Source of the DNA: Phycisphaerales bacterium
GTDB lineage: Bacteria; Pseudomonadota; Gammaproteobacteria; Competibacterales; Competibacteraceae
DNA length: 11,354 nucleotides
Direction: 5' to 3'
Assembly: GCA_014879435.1 (NCBI GenBank)
Contig: JACSSB010000218.1
Location: 1-11,354 of the forward strand
Of this stretch, positions 1 through 6,680 are shown in pieces. Both the position numbers and the translations under genes were made by a program. A model generated the notes under the pieces. The model did no database searches, was not told where the DNA came from, and worked only from the letters and a program-made list of their open reading frames with translations. Position 1 is the first letter of the stretch. Every line of letters starts with the position of its first letter.

Positions 1-1
1 A

Positions 2-70
2 TCTGGGCAGCCATCCACCGCTATGGCAAAGTGGCTGGAGCGGATGTTGACCGTCGAGCGGACAGCATAA
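2..70 (+). CDS. 3' end of an unidentified gene (partial, cut by the window edge)
   Basis: An open frame enters from the left edge and stops at TAA (68-70). The 22 visible residues end in an amphipathic, helix-like tail (AMAKWLERMLTVERTA). The gene would lie 54 bases upstream of the dehalogenase-like gene on the same strand, so the two could share a transcript. No family can be named from this tail. A second frame stays open across 1-213, but it runs into the next gene and its composition looks unlike protein. This partial gene is an inference from frame and position. Confidence 0.4.
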   Translation, partial: SGQPSTAMAKWLERMLTVERTA

Positions 71-124
71 CCCGCCAGCAATGCACTCTGCATCACAGTC
101 ACCCAACACTCTCACGAGCGCGCC

Positions 125-808
125 ATGAAACCTTGCGATCTTGCCCACAAACGCATACTGATCACCCAAGCCGACAGCTTCATGGGTCCGATGCTTTGCC
201 GAACCTTCGCTGATTTGGGTGCTAAGGTATTCACCGATAATCGGCCCCTACTCGACCCAGAGCTACCCGCCCAAATCGTCAGAGCGGCGGAGCCTTTGGA
301 CGTATTGGTTGTTAATTTGGCTTTAGCCGCACCGTTTACGCCCGCGATCAGCGCCGATGACGAGGAATGGCAGCAGGTCTTCAGCCATTTGGTGGACCCG
401 CTGCCCCGGCTGGTTCGCGCCGCGCTGCCCAGCATGATCCAACGCGGCGCGGGAAAAATCCTACTAATGGGCAGTGCGGCCGCCTTGCGCGGCATGAAAC
501 GCGCTTCGACCTACAGCGCGGCACGTGGAGCGCAGTTGGCCTACATTCAAGCGGCCGGCATCGAGCTGGCGCCACACAACATCCAAATCAACGCCATCGC
601 GCAAAATTTCGTCGATAACCCGACGTATTTTCCAATGGAGATTCAGAGCAACCCGGCATTTCGGGAACGACTAAAGCGTGAAGTACCGCTGGGTCGGCTC
701 GTCTCCGCATCGGAAGATGCCTTATTTGCCGCTTATCTTTGTAGCGATGCCGCCGACTGTTTCGTCGGGCAAGTTTTTCCGATCTGTGGCGGGTGGGTCA
801 CCCGCTAA
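125..808 (+). CDS. Probable halohydrin dehalogenase (SDR superfamily)
   Basis: A 227-residue Rossmann-type protein of the SDR superfamily. The usual N-terminal TGxxxGxG cofactor loop is missing. At the same place is T14-X4-F19-X-G21 (TQADSFMG), the signature of halohydrin dehalogenases. The catalytic set is S117-X12-Y130-X3-R134, with Arg in place of the SDR Lys, also diagnostic of that family. N161-F162 and the NPTYFP stretch (165-170) correspond to the halide-pocket region. The C-terminal part (VPLGRL at 187-192, SEDALFAAYL, final GGWVT) resembles HheB/HheD-type enzymes as I recall them. Members split vicinal haloalcohols into epoxide plus halide without NAD(P), and run in reverse with nucleophiles such as azide, cyanide or nitrite. 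The enzyme should be soluble and cytoplasmic. The length fits the shorter subtypes (about 225-245 residues). The ATG at 125 places the motif at the expected distance, but the ribosome binding site is weak. Substrate and subtype are unknown. An automated pipeline would probably call it only an SDR oxidoreductase. Confidence 0.88.
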   Translation: MKPCDLAHKRILITQADSFMGPMLCRTFADLGAKVFTDNRPLLDPELPAQIVRAAEPLDVLVVNLALAAPFTPAISADDEEWQQVFSHLVDPLPRLVRAALPSMIQRGAGKILLMGSAAALRGMKRASTYSAARGAQLAYIQAAGIELAPHNIQINAIAQNFVDNPTYFPMEIQSNPAFRERLKREVPLGRLVSASEDALFAAYLCSDAADCFVGQVFPICGGWVTR

Positions 809-818
809 AGATCCACAG
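784..818. terminator. Nested hairpin between convergent genes, possible bidirectional terminator
   Basis: A 7-bp stem GCGGGTG/CACCCGC (789-795 with 799-805, 3-base loop) overlaps the last codons of the dehalogenase gene. Outside it, CTGTG (784-788) can pair with CACAG (814-818). It lies where the dehalogenase gene and the FN3 gene converge. No T-tract follows on either strand, so factor-independent termination is uncertain. Confidence 0.3.
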
Positions 819-823
819 CCCAG

Positions 824-2029
824 CTAGGGCGAGTCGACATGCCCATCGGTAATCACAAAATTCTGATGGGGTTCGGACCAACGCAGCATGATGCTGTTGC
901 CAGTCACCGGGAAATTGGACAAAACATACTCGGCACTCGCTCCTTGCAGGTATCCCACACCGAACGTGGTCACGGTGAAGTCGATATTGGCAAACTCCAC
1001 TCCGTCGACAAAGGCCCGCAGATTGTGCACGCCCTCACCTACCGTATTCCAATTGATGGTGTAGCCAAAGCCGTTATTGGCATCGCCACAGACTCCAACC
1101 GTATCGCTCCGCGCAGTACCGTAAGCCACCGGCCGCACCGCGCCACCGTCGATCTGAACCGCCACCATCCCCGCTTGGCAAGCCCATCCTCGAATCAGTC
1201 CGACCCCGCTCTCGAAGGAACCCGATTGGGGACTTTCCAGATAGGCGGGAAACGCCTCTGGTAAAGCAGTCACTACCGATAACGGCTCGACTGCATTTGG
1301 ATTGGCGTTGGCAATCACAAAATTCTGATGGGGTTCGGACCAACGCAGCATGATGTCGTTACTGGTTGCCGGAAAGTTGGACAAAACATACTCAGCACTC
1401 GCTCCTTGCAGGTAGTCCACACCCAGCGTGCTCACGGTGAAGTCGATATTGGCAAACTCCACTCCGTCGGCAAAGGCTCGTAGATTGTGTGCGCCCTCAC
1501 CCACCGTGTTCCAGTTGATGGTGTAACCAAAGCCGTTATCGGCATCGCCACATATTTCGGCCGTATCGTCCCGCACCGTACCGTAAGCCACCCGCTGCAC
1601 CGCGCCACCATCGATCTGAATCGTCACGATCCCCGCTTGGCAAGCCCATCCTCGAATCAGTCCAACCCCACTCTCGAAGGAACCCGACTGGGGACTTTCC
1701 ATTTGGGCCATGGATGAGGCGGTACTGGCGGGATAACGGATTTCGTTGGAGAAATTACTTCTGATAGCTTTTGTTCTGCCATAGGCGGCAACGGCGAAGT
1801 AATAGGTGGTTCCGGCTTCAAGCCCGGTCAGGGTGTAGCGGGTTTTATTGCCGACATTGATGCTAGTGGAATAATTTCGGCTGGAATGCCCATAGTACAG
1901 GGTATATCCCCTGACATTGGGAGATGTGCTGGCATCCCAGGCCAGAGTGACTTGGGTAGTCTGGGCGGTGGAGATACCAGATAAACATCCCAATATCCCC
2001 GCCACCACCAGCAAACTGAGTATTTTCAC
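824..2029 (-). CDS. Secreted fibronectin type III protein with two tandem 130-residue modules
   Basis: An exported protein of unknown function. From the preferred GTG start at 2029 it has 401 residues: a short basic N-terminus, a hydrophobic stretch (KILSLLVVAGIL) and a likely signal peptidase I site after STA (about residue 22). An FN3 domain follows (about 25-97), with VTLAWDAS, GYTLYYG and a TYYFAVAAY strand. Then come two near-identical modules (about 110-240 and 264-394). Each begins ESPQSGSFESGVGLIRGW, carries two Cys (WAC and the C of CGD) that could form a disulfide, an NGFGYTINWN core and an ending WSEPHQNFVI. This type of module recurs in hypothetical secreted proteins of environmental gammaproteobacteria. 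Adhesion or surface binding is only a guess. An in-frame ATG at 2065 overlaps argH and has a GGAG four bases upstream, but it would place an acidic extension before the signal peptide. The gene follows argH closely and could be cotranscribed with it. Confidence 0.85.
   Translation of the reverse strand: MKILSLLVVAGILGCLSGISTAQTTQVTLAWDASTSPNVRGYTLYYGHSSRNYSTSINVGNKTRYTLTGLEAGTTYYFAVAAYGRTKAIRSNFSNEIRYPASTASSMAQMESPQSGSFESGVGLIRGWACQAGIVTIQIDGGAVQRVAYGTVRDDTAEICGDADNGFGYTINWNTVGEGAHNLRAFADGVEFANIDFTVSTLGVDYLQGASAEYVLSNFPATSNDIMLRWSEPHQNFVIANANPNAVEPLSVVTALPEAFPAYLESPQSGSFESGVGLIRGWACQAGMVAVQIDGGAVRPVAYGTARSDTVGVCGDANNGFGYTINWNTVGEGVHNLRAFVDGVEFANIDFTVTTFGVGYLQGASAEYVLSNFPVTGNSIMLRWSEPHQNFVITDGHVDSP
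851..1239. repeat. Direct repeat copy 1 (462-bp period) within the FN3 gene
   Basis: This is the DNA copy of the C-terminal protein module. It begins aatcacaaaattctgatggg and ends gactttcc. The same sequence returns exactly 462 bases (154 codons) later with scattered, mostly conservative differences. The conservation at DNA level suggests a fairly recent intragenic duplication or ongoing gene conversion. Confidence 0.85.
1313..1701. repeat. Direct repeat copy 2 (462-bp period) within the FN3 gene
   Basis: Second copy of the 389-base repeat, encoding the N-terminal of the two modules. A spacer of about 73 bases separates the copies and encodes a Pro/Ala/Val-containing linker. The copies stay in frame, so recombination between them would delete or add exactly one module. 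Confidence 0.85.
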
Positions 2030-2054
2030 AACATTCAACCCCTCATATTGCCGT

Positions 2055-3458
2055 TCACCCAGCATTCAACTCCATCAACCAGTTTCGCGCCCGCGTGGCC
2101 GCTGCACGCACTCGGTTCGGAGCGGTGCCTCCCAGCACATCGCGGGCCGCGACCGAACCTTCCAACGATAACACCGCAAATACATCGTCTTTGATCAACG
2201 GCGAGAATCCTTGCAACTCCGCCAAGCTCATCTCCGCCAAATCCCGATTGGTCTCGATGCCCAATCGCACCGCCTTGCCGACCACTTCGTGGGCATCGCG
2301 AAACGGCACCCCCTTGCGCACCAGATAATCGGCTAAATCGGTGGCGGTAGCGAAACCGCGCCGGGCCGACTCCAACATCTTGTCGCGCTTGGCCCGCAGC
2401 GCCGGAATCATGTCAGCAAAAGCCCGCAGGCATCCCAACACGGTATCGATGGTATCGAACAGTGGCTCCTTATCTTCCTGATTATCCTTGTTATAAGCCA
2501 ATGGCTGGCTCTTCATCAGCGTCAACAGCGCGATCAGATGCCCATTGACTCGGCCCGTCTTGCCGCGCACCAGTTCCGGCACATCCGGGTTTTTCTTCTG
2601 CGGCATGATCGAAGAGCCGGTACAGAACCGATCTGGCAAATCGATGAAATCGAACTGGGCCGAAGACCACAACACCAGCTCCTCCGCCATACGCGACAGG
2701 TGGGTCATCAGGATCGCAGCGGCGGCGGTAAATTCGATGGCGAAATCCCGATCACTGACCGCATCCAGAGAGTTGGCGCAAGGCGCGGCGAAATCCAGCA
2801 ATTGCGCGGTGTAATCACGATCCAGTGGATAGCTGGTGCCCGCCAACGCCGCCGCACCCAATGGCATGAAATTGACGCGCCCGCGACAATCCACCAACCG
2901 CGCATCATCACGTTTGAGCATCTCAAACCACGCCAACAGATGATGGCCAAAGGTCACCGGTTGCGCCACTTGCAGGTGGGTGAAACCGGGCATGATGGTT
3001 TCGGCCTCCTGCAGCGCCAGATCGACCAACCCACCCAGCAGGCGGCGCAGTTCGACCTGAATCGCATCGATGGCATCACGCAGATACAGGCGGATATCGG
3101 TGGCGACCTGATCGTTACGCGAACGACCGGTGTGCAACCGCTTGCCCGCGTCGCCAATCCGCTCGGTCAGCCGCGCCTCGATGTTCATGTGGACATCTTC
3201 CAGTTCCAGTGACCATACGAACTCACCACGCTCAATTTCGGCGCGAATCGCCTCCAATCCCTGTACGATGCGCACGCAATCCTCCGACGACAGTACGCCA
3301 ATCCGCGCCAACATCCGGGCATGGGCTATCGAACCGGCGATATCCTGACGGTACATGCGTTGATCGAATCCGACCGAAGCGGTAAACGCCGCCACGAAGG
3401 CATCGGTGCTCTCGGTAAACCGCCCGCCCCAACTCTGATTGGTCTGTGTGTCGCTCAT
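2055..3458 (-). CDS. argH: Argininosuccinate lyase
   Basis: Cytoplasmic enzyme of the aspartase/fumarase superfamily that cleaves argininosuccinate to arginine and fumarate, the last step of arginine synthesis. The active form is a homotetramer. The 467 residues match the usual length. The N-terminus has WGGRF (10-14). TGRSRNDQ (110-117) and GFTHLQVAQP with H161 are conserved active-site regions. The superfamily signature GSSIMPQKKN (281-290) holds the catalytic serine in its flexible loop. The ATG at 3458 gives the MSDTQTNQSWGGRF beginning expected for the family. The open frame extends 28 codons further upstream, but that stretch crosses into hemC and is unlike ArgH. No strong ribosome binding site is visible. 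The gene is divergent from hemC and followed closely by the FN3 protein gene. Confidence 0.97.
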   Translation of the reverse strand: MSDTQTNQSWGGRFTESTDAFVAAFTASVGFDQRMYRQDIAGSIAHARMLARIGVLSSEDCVRIVQGLEAIRAEIERGEFVWSLELEDVHMNIEARLTERIGDAGKRLHTGRSRNDQVATDIRLYLRDAIDAIQVELRRLLGGLVDLALQEAETIMPGFTHLQVAQPVTFGHHLLAWFEMLKRDDARLVDCRGRVNFMPLGAAALAGTSYPLDRDYTAQLLDFAAPCANSLDAVSDRDFAIEFTAAAAILMTHLSRMAEELVLWSSAQFDFIDLPDRFCTGSSIMPQKKNPDVPELVRGKTGRVNGHLIALLTLMKSQPLAYNKDNQEDKEPLFDTIDTVLGCLRAFADMIPALRAKRDKMLESARRGFATATDLADYLVRKGVPFRDAHEVVGKAVRLGIETNRDLAEMSLAELQGFSPLIKDDVFAVLSLEGSVAARDVLGGTAPNRVRAAATRARNWLMELNAG

Positions 3459-3513
3459 GAGATATTCTGTTATCAGTAATGGAATTAAAGAGAAGCCATA
3501 GCTTAACAAAACC
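3459..3513. promoter_or_regulatory. Divergent argH / hemC control region
   Basis: The 55 AT-rich bases between the start codons of argH (leftward) and hemC (rightward) must hold or overlap the promoters of both. I see no convincing -35/-10 pair for either direction, no clear operator palindrome, and only weak Shine-Dalgarno matches (an AAAGAGAAG stretch lies too far from the hemC ATG). The assignment rests on gene orientation. Confidence 0.45.
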
Positions 3514-4437
3514 ATGTCCTCTGACATCCTGCGCATTGCCACCCGTAAAAGTCCACTCGCCCTCTGGCAAGCCGAACACGTCGCTGCGCGCTTGCGTCAG
3601 ATCCATCCTGGCCTGTCGATTGAGCTGATTGGCCTAGTCACGCAAGGCGACCGGATTCTCGACAGCCCACTGGCCAAAATTGGCGGCAAAGGATTGTTCG
3701 TCAAAGAGTTGGAACAGGGCTTGTTAGATGGTCGTGCCGACATCGCCGTGCATTCGATGAAGGACGTGCCGGTGGATTTTCCCGCCGGTTTGGGTTTGGC
3801 CGTGATTTTGGCACGCGAAGATCCCCGCGATGCCTTCGTTTCCTGTGATTACGCGCATCCCGATACCTTACCGGCTGATGCTCGGATTGGCACTTCCAGT
3901 CTGCGGCGGCAATGCCAACTGGCGGCACGTTATCCGCATTGGCGGATTCGTGCTCTGCGCGGCAATGTCAACAGCCGACTGGCCAAACTGGATGCGGGCG
4001 AATTCGATGCCATTATCCTAGCTGCCGCCGGCCTGAAACGGCTGGGACTGGAATCACGCATCACCCTCGCCCTAGAGCCGCAATTCAGCCTACCCGCTAT
4101 CGGTCAGGGCGCTATCGGAGTGGAATGCCGCATGGACGATACCCGAACCCAAGCGCTGATCGCACCGCTCGACGATGCTTCTACCCACATCCGGGTCACG
4201 GCGGAACGTTCCTTCAACGCCCGATTGCAAGGCGGCTGCCAAGTACCGATTGCCGGTCATGCCGTACTGGAGCAGGACCAAATCTGGCTACGCGGCTTGG
4301 TCGGTGAACCGGATGGCAGCCACATCGTAGCCGATCAGATCCGGGGACCGGCCACGGAAGCAACCGCGCTGGGCATCGCACTAGCCGAGGAACTGCTCGG
4401 ACGCGGCGCCGATACCATCCTGAAACGCTTATTGTGA
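3514..4437 (+). CDS. hemC: Porphobilinogen deaminase (hydroxymethylbilane synthase)
   Basis: Cytoplasmic enzyme that polymerises four porphobilinogen molecules into hydroxymethylbilane, the linear tetrapyrrole precursor of heme and siroheme. At 307 residues it has the normal length. Visible landmarks are IATRKSPLALWQ near the N-terminus, IGGKGLFVKELE (57-68), VHSMKDVP with the catalytic Asp at residue 84, GTSSLRRQ with substrate-binding arginines 131-132, LRGNVNSRL, and LPAIGQGAIGVE. LQGGCQVPI contains Cys242, which binds the dipyrromethane cofactor. The numbering coincides with the E. coli enzyme, which supports the ATG at 3514. It is the first gene of a tight hemC-hemD-hemX-hemY cluster, and its stop codon overlaps the hemD GTG. 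Confidence 0.98.
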   Translation: MSSDILRIATRKSPLALWQAEHVAARLRQIHPGLSIELIGLVTQGDRILDSPLAKIGGKGLFVKELEQGLLDGRADIAVHSMKDVPVDFPAGLGLAVILAREDPRDAFVSCDYAHPDTLPADARIGTSSLRRQCQLAARYPHWRIRALRGNVNSRLAKLDAGEFDAIILAAAGLKRLGLESRITLALEPQFSLPAIGQGAIGVECRMDDTRTQALIAPLDDASTHIRVTAERSFNARLQGGCQVPIAGHAVLEQDQIWLRGLVGEPDGSHIVADQIRGPATEATALGIALAEELLGRGADTILKRLL

Positions 4438-5237
4438 ACGCCATGGACGAGGCTCCGGGCTTGCGCGGTCTTGGCGTGCTGGTCACCCGACCGGAGCACC
4501 AAGCCGACACTTTATGCCGTTTGATCGAAAGCCATCACGGCGTGGCCATCCGTTGGCCAACCTTGATCATTACCGCACCGCGCGACTTGGAACCAGCTCG
4601 GTATCGGCTCAGCCGACTGGCCGATTACGATTTAGCGATTTTCACCAGCGTCAATGCCGTGGAACGGGCGCTGCCGATAATCCACGCGCAGGACGGTATT
4701 CCTGAGCGCTTGGAGGTCGCCGCCGTCGGCCGTGCCAGTGGCCGAGCGCTGATTCGCCATGGCATCACTCGCTGCCTACAACCCGAACACGACTTCAGTA
4801 GCGAAGGATTGCTGGCCCTGCCGCGACTGCACGCAGTAGCGGGTCAACGTATCCTCCTTGTCTGCGGTGAAGGTGGCCGGGAACTGCTGGCCAACACGCT
4901 GAGCGCACGCGGGGCACAGGTGGACCGTGCCGAAGTGTATCGGCGCGAACGACCGACCACTCCGACCGAAACGCTGTTGGCGCGCTGGCGGCGGAGCGAA
5001 ATCGGCGCCACGATTGTCACCAGCAGAGAAAACTTAGGAAATCTGTTTGATATGCTTGAGGCCGCCGGGCAAGATTATCTGCGTGATACGCCTTTGGTCG
5101 TGGCCAGCGAACGCATTTGGAAAGCTGCCGTGGAATGTGGCTGCCATCGTCTCCTGCTCGCTCGGAACGCCAGTGACGACGCCATCATCACCGCGCTGCT
5201 CGACCTGATAACGAACTCTCACCCACTCGTTCGGTAA
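4434..5237 (+). CDS. hemD: Uroporphyrinogen-III synthase
   Basis: Converts hydroxymethylbilane to uroporphyrinogen III by closing the ring with inversion of ring D; acts directly after HemC. The 267 residues match the family's two-domain fold, which is poorly conserved in sequence. Recognisable parts are GVLVTRP (14-20), IFTSVNAVE (69-77), AVGRASGRAL (97-106), FSSEGLLAL (121-129), LLVCGEGGRELL, AEVYRRE, IVTSRENLGNLF (194-205) and VVASERI (222-228). The GTG at 4434 overlaps the hemC stop (GTGA), which suggests translational coupling. An ATG nine bases later (4443) would also serve and would shorten the protein by three residues. hemX starts six bases after the stop. Confidence 0.95.
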   Translation: MNAMDEAPGLRGLGVLVTRPEHQADTLCRLIESHHGVAIRWPTLIITAPRDLEPARYRLSRLADYDLAIFTSVNAVERALPIIHAQDGIPERLEVAAVGRASGRALIRHGITRCLQPEHDFSSEGLLALPRLHAVAGQRILLVCGEGGRELLANTLSARGAQVDRAEVYRRERPTTPTETLLARWRRSEIGATIVTSRENLGNLFDMLEAAGQDYLRDTPLVVASERIWKAAVECGCHRLLLARNASDDAIITALLDLITNSHPLVR

Positions 5238-5243
5238 TATGAC

Positions 5244-6680
5244 ATGACAGATAAAACAACCGACCCTGGAATCACCAACCCTGCAGCGACCGCCGCTGCC
5301 GAGACTACTCCGATCATCCGCCCGTCGGCTAAAGCGGCTCCGCCGCCGCCTCCACCTCCGGCCAAGGGAGGCAGTGGATTGGCGGCTTTCGCCCTGCTGG
5401 TTGCGCTAGGTGCAGGGGGTGGCAGTGGCTATCTCTGGTATCTCTGGCAACAGGATCAGGCGGCCCAAAACACGCGACAGGACCAAGCGATCCAAAAAGC
5501 GAGCATTCCGCGCGATATCGAGCTTCAAGCGCTGAAGAAGCAGATTGAGGAATTACAAGCACTAACGGGCACGCTCAATCAGTTGCGCACCGATGATCAA
5601 TCCCTCAAGGCACAACTGCTTGGCGTAACCGGCGATCTGCAACCCTTGAAAAATGCCGCAGAGCTGAGCAAGGGCGAAGTCGATGTCGTTAAAAGCGAAA
5701 TCAAACTGTTACGGGAAGGCCAGGAATCGCATAAAGCAGACATCAAGCGCGACAAAGAACAGCTTGATACCGAGTTGCAAGACCAGGAAAGTCGCCTTAG
5801 CAAACTCAGCGAGCATCTGCAAAATCTGCAATTGAGCCATAACGGCTTGACGGAAAATTTGGAAACGGTCAAGACCGTGGCCGCCCAAGGCGGTGACGTG
5901 AACGCCTTCCCATTGGCGGAAGCAGATTTTCTGCTGCGCTTGGCTGATACCAAACTCAAGCTGGAGCGTAATGTTCCTGCCGCCCTATTAGCGCTGGAAG
6001 CGGCACAAAAACGCCTCAAAACCGTTCGCGAAAAAGGACTGACTGCACTACAGACGATGCTCGGCGAAACTATCGCCACCTTACAAGGCGTCAAATTGCC
6101 CGATCTCTCCAGCCTAGCGCATAAGCTGTTGGACTTGGAAAAGGAAGCTGAGGGACTGCCGCTGAAACTCAATTCGGGCGTGCCCGATATCAAGAATCGG
6201 GTTAAGCCGAGCACCGCTGTCACGATCAGCAACGATAGCGACCATCCTTGGTGGGAACGTGCCACCGATGCGGTTTGGAATCAGTTCAAAGATATCGTTG
6301 TCATCCGTCGCGTGCGTAGCGAGGCACCGCCGCTGATCGCTCGTGAGGAAGAATACTTCCTACGCCAGAATCTGAAACTGGAACTGGAAAGCATGCGGGT
6401 AACCCTGTTGGTCGGCGACGCGCAATCTTTTCAAGACTCCTATCAGCAGGTCCGCGATTGGATCGAAAAATATTACGATACCGAAGATCAGCGAATCACC
6501 GCATTTCTTGCCGAACTACAAGCGCTGCAAGCGGTACAGTTCAACCCCTATATTCCTGATCTCACCCGGCTCAACCGGACCTTTAGCGAATTCATGAACC
6601 AACGGCAACCGATCCGTGCCATGCGGCCGTCTCCAGCTTCAGAATCCACTCCGACAGCGGATCAGGGAGCACAACAATGA
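5244..6680 (+). CDS. hemX: HemX, inner-membrane protein of the hem operon
   Basis: A 478-residue bitopic membrane protein of the HemX family. It has a short cytoplasmic N-terminus rich in Thr/Ala with a run of seven prolines (34-39 region), then one transmembrane helix (about 45-67, ending in YLWYLWQQ), then a long charged periplasmic part. Residues about 85-215 look like coiled coil (many K/E/Q/L, few helix breakers). The C-terminal domain has the family's WWERATDAVWNQFKDIVVIRR-type stretch and LLxREEEYFLRQNL. HemX is often labelled uroporphyrinogen-III methyltransferase in databases. Nothing here resembles the SAM-binding fold of CysG/CobA, so that name should not be carried over. Its role with HemY in tetrapyrrole synthesis or envelope organisation is unproven. 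The gene overlaps hemY by four bases (ATGA). Confidence 0.93.
   Translation: MTDKTTDPGITNPAATAAAETTPIIRPSAKAAPPPPPPPAKGGSGLAAFALLVALGAGGGSGYLWYLWQQDQAAQNTRQDQAIQKASIPRDIELQALKKQIEELQALTGTLNQLRTDDQSLKAQLLGVTGDLQPLKNAAELSKGEVDVVKSEIKLLREGQESHKADIKRDKEQLDTELQDQESRLSKLSEHLQNLQLSHNGLTENLETVKTVAAQGGDVNAFPLAEADFLLRLADTKLKLERNVPAALLALEAAQKRLKTVREKGLTALQTMLGETIATLQGVKLPDLSSLAHKLLDLEKEAEGLPLKLNSGVPDIKNRVKPSTAVTISNDSDHPWWERATDAVWNQFKDIVVIRRVRSEAPPLIAREEEYFLRQNLKLELESMRVTLLVGDAQSFQDSYQQVRDWIEKYYDTEDQRITAFLAELQALQAVQFNPYIPDLTRLNRTFSEFMNQRQPIRAMRPSPASESTPTADQGAQQ

Noticed and set aside
125..808. Ordinary NAD(P)-dependent SDR oxidoreductase
   Set aside because: The glycine-rich TGxxxGxG loop is absent and the catalytic Lys is Arg; both changes fit halohydrin dehalogenases exactly.
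851..1701. CRISPR array or mobile-element repeats
   Set aside because: There are only two copies, 389 bases long and in frame inside one coding sequence, so they represent a duplicated protein domain.
2538..3212. A 224-residue plus-strand open frame opposite argH
   Set aside because: It lies wholly within the antisense of a full, well-conserved argH, is rich in Arg/Gln/His as expected for a shadow frame, and has no recognisable motif.
3459..3542. A longer argH start, 28 codons upstream
   Set aside because: The extension would overlap hemC and does not resemble ArgH; the ATG at 3458 gives the conserved N-terminus.
5597..6265. A 222-residue Ser/Leu-rich minus-strand open frame
   Set aside because: It is the antisense of the Lys/Glu/Leu-rich coiled coil of HemX; the serine richness is a by-product of that codon use.
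5244..6680. Uroporphyrinogen-III C-methyltransferase activity for HemX
   Set aside because: The protein is a single-helix membrane anchor with a coiled coil and has none of the SAM-binding motifs of CysG/CobA; the label is a propagated database name.
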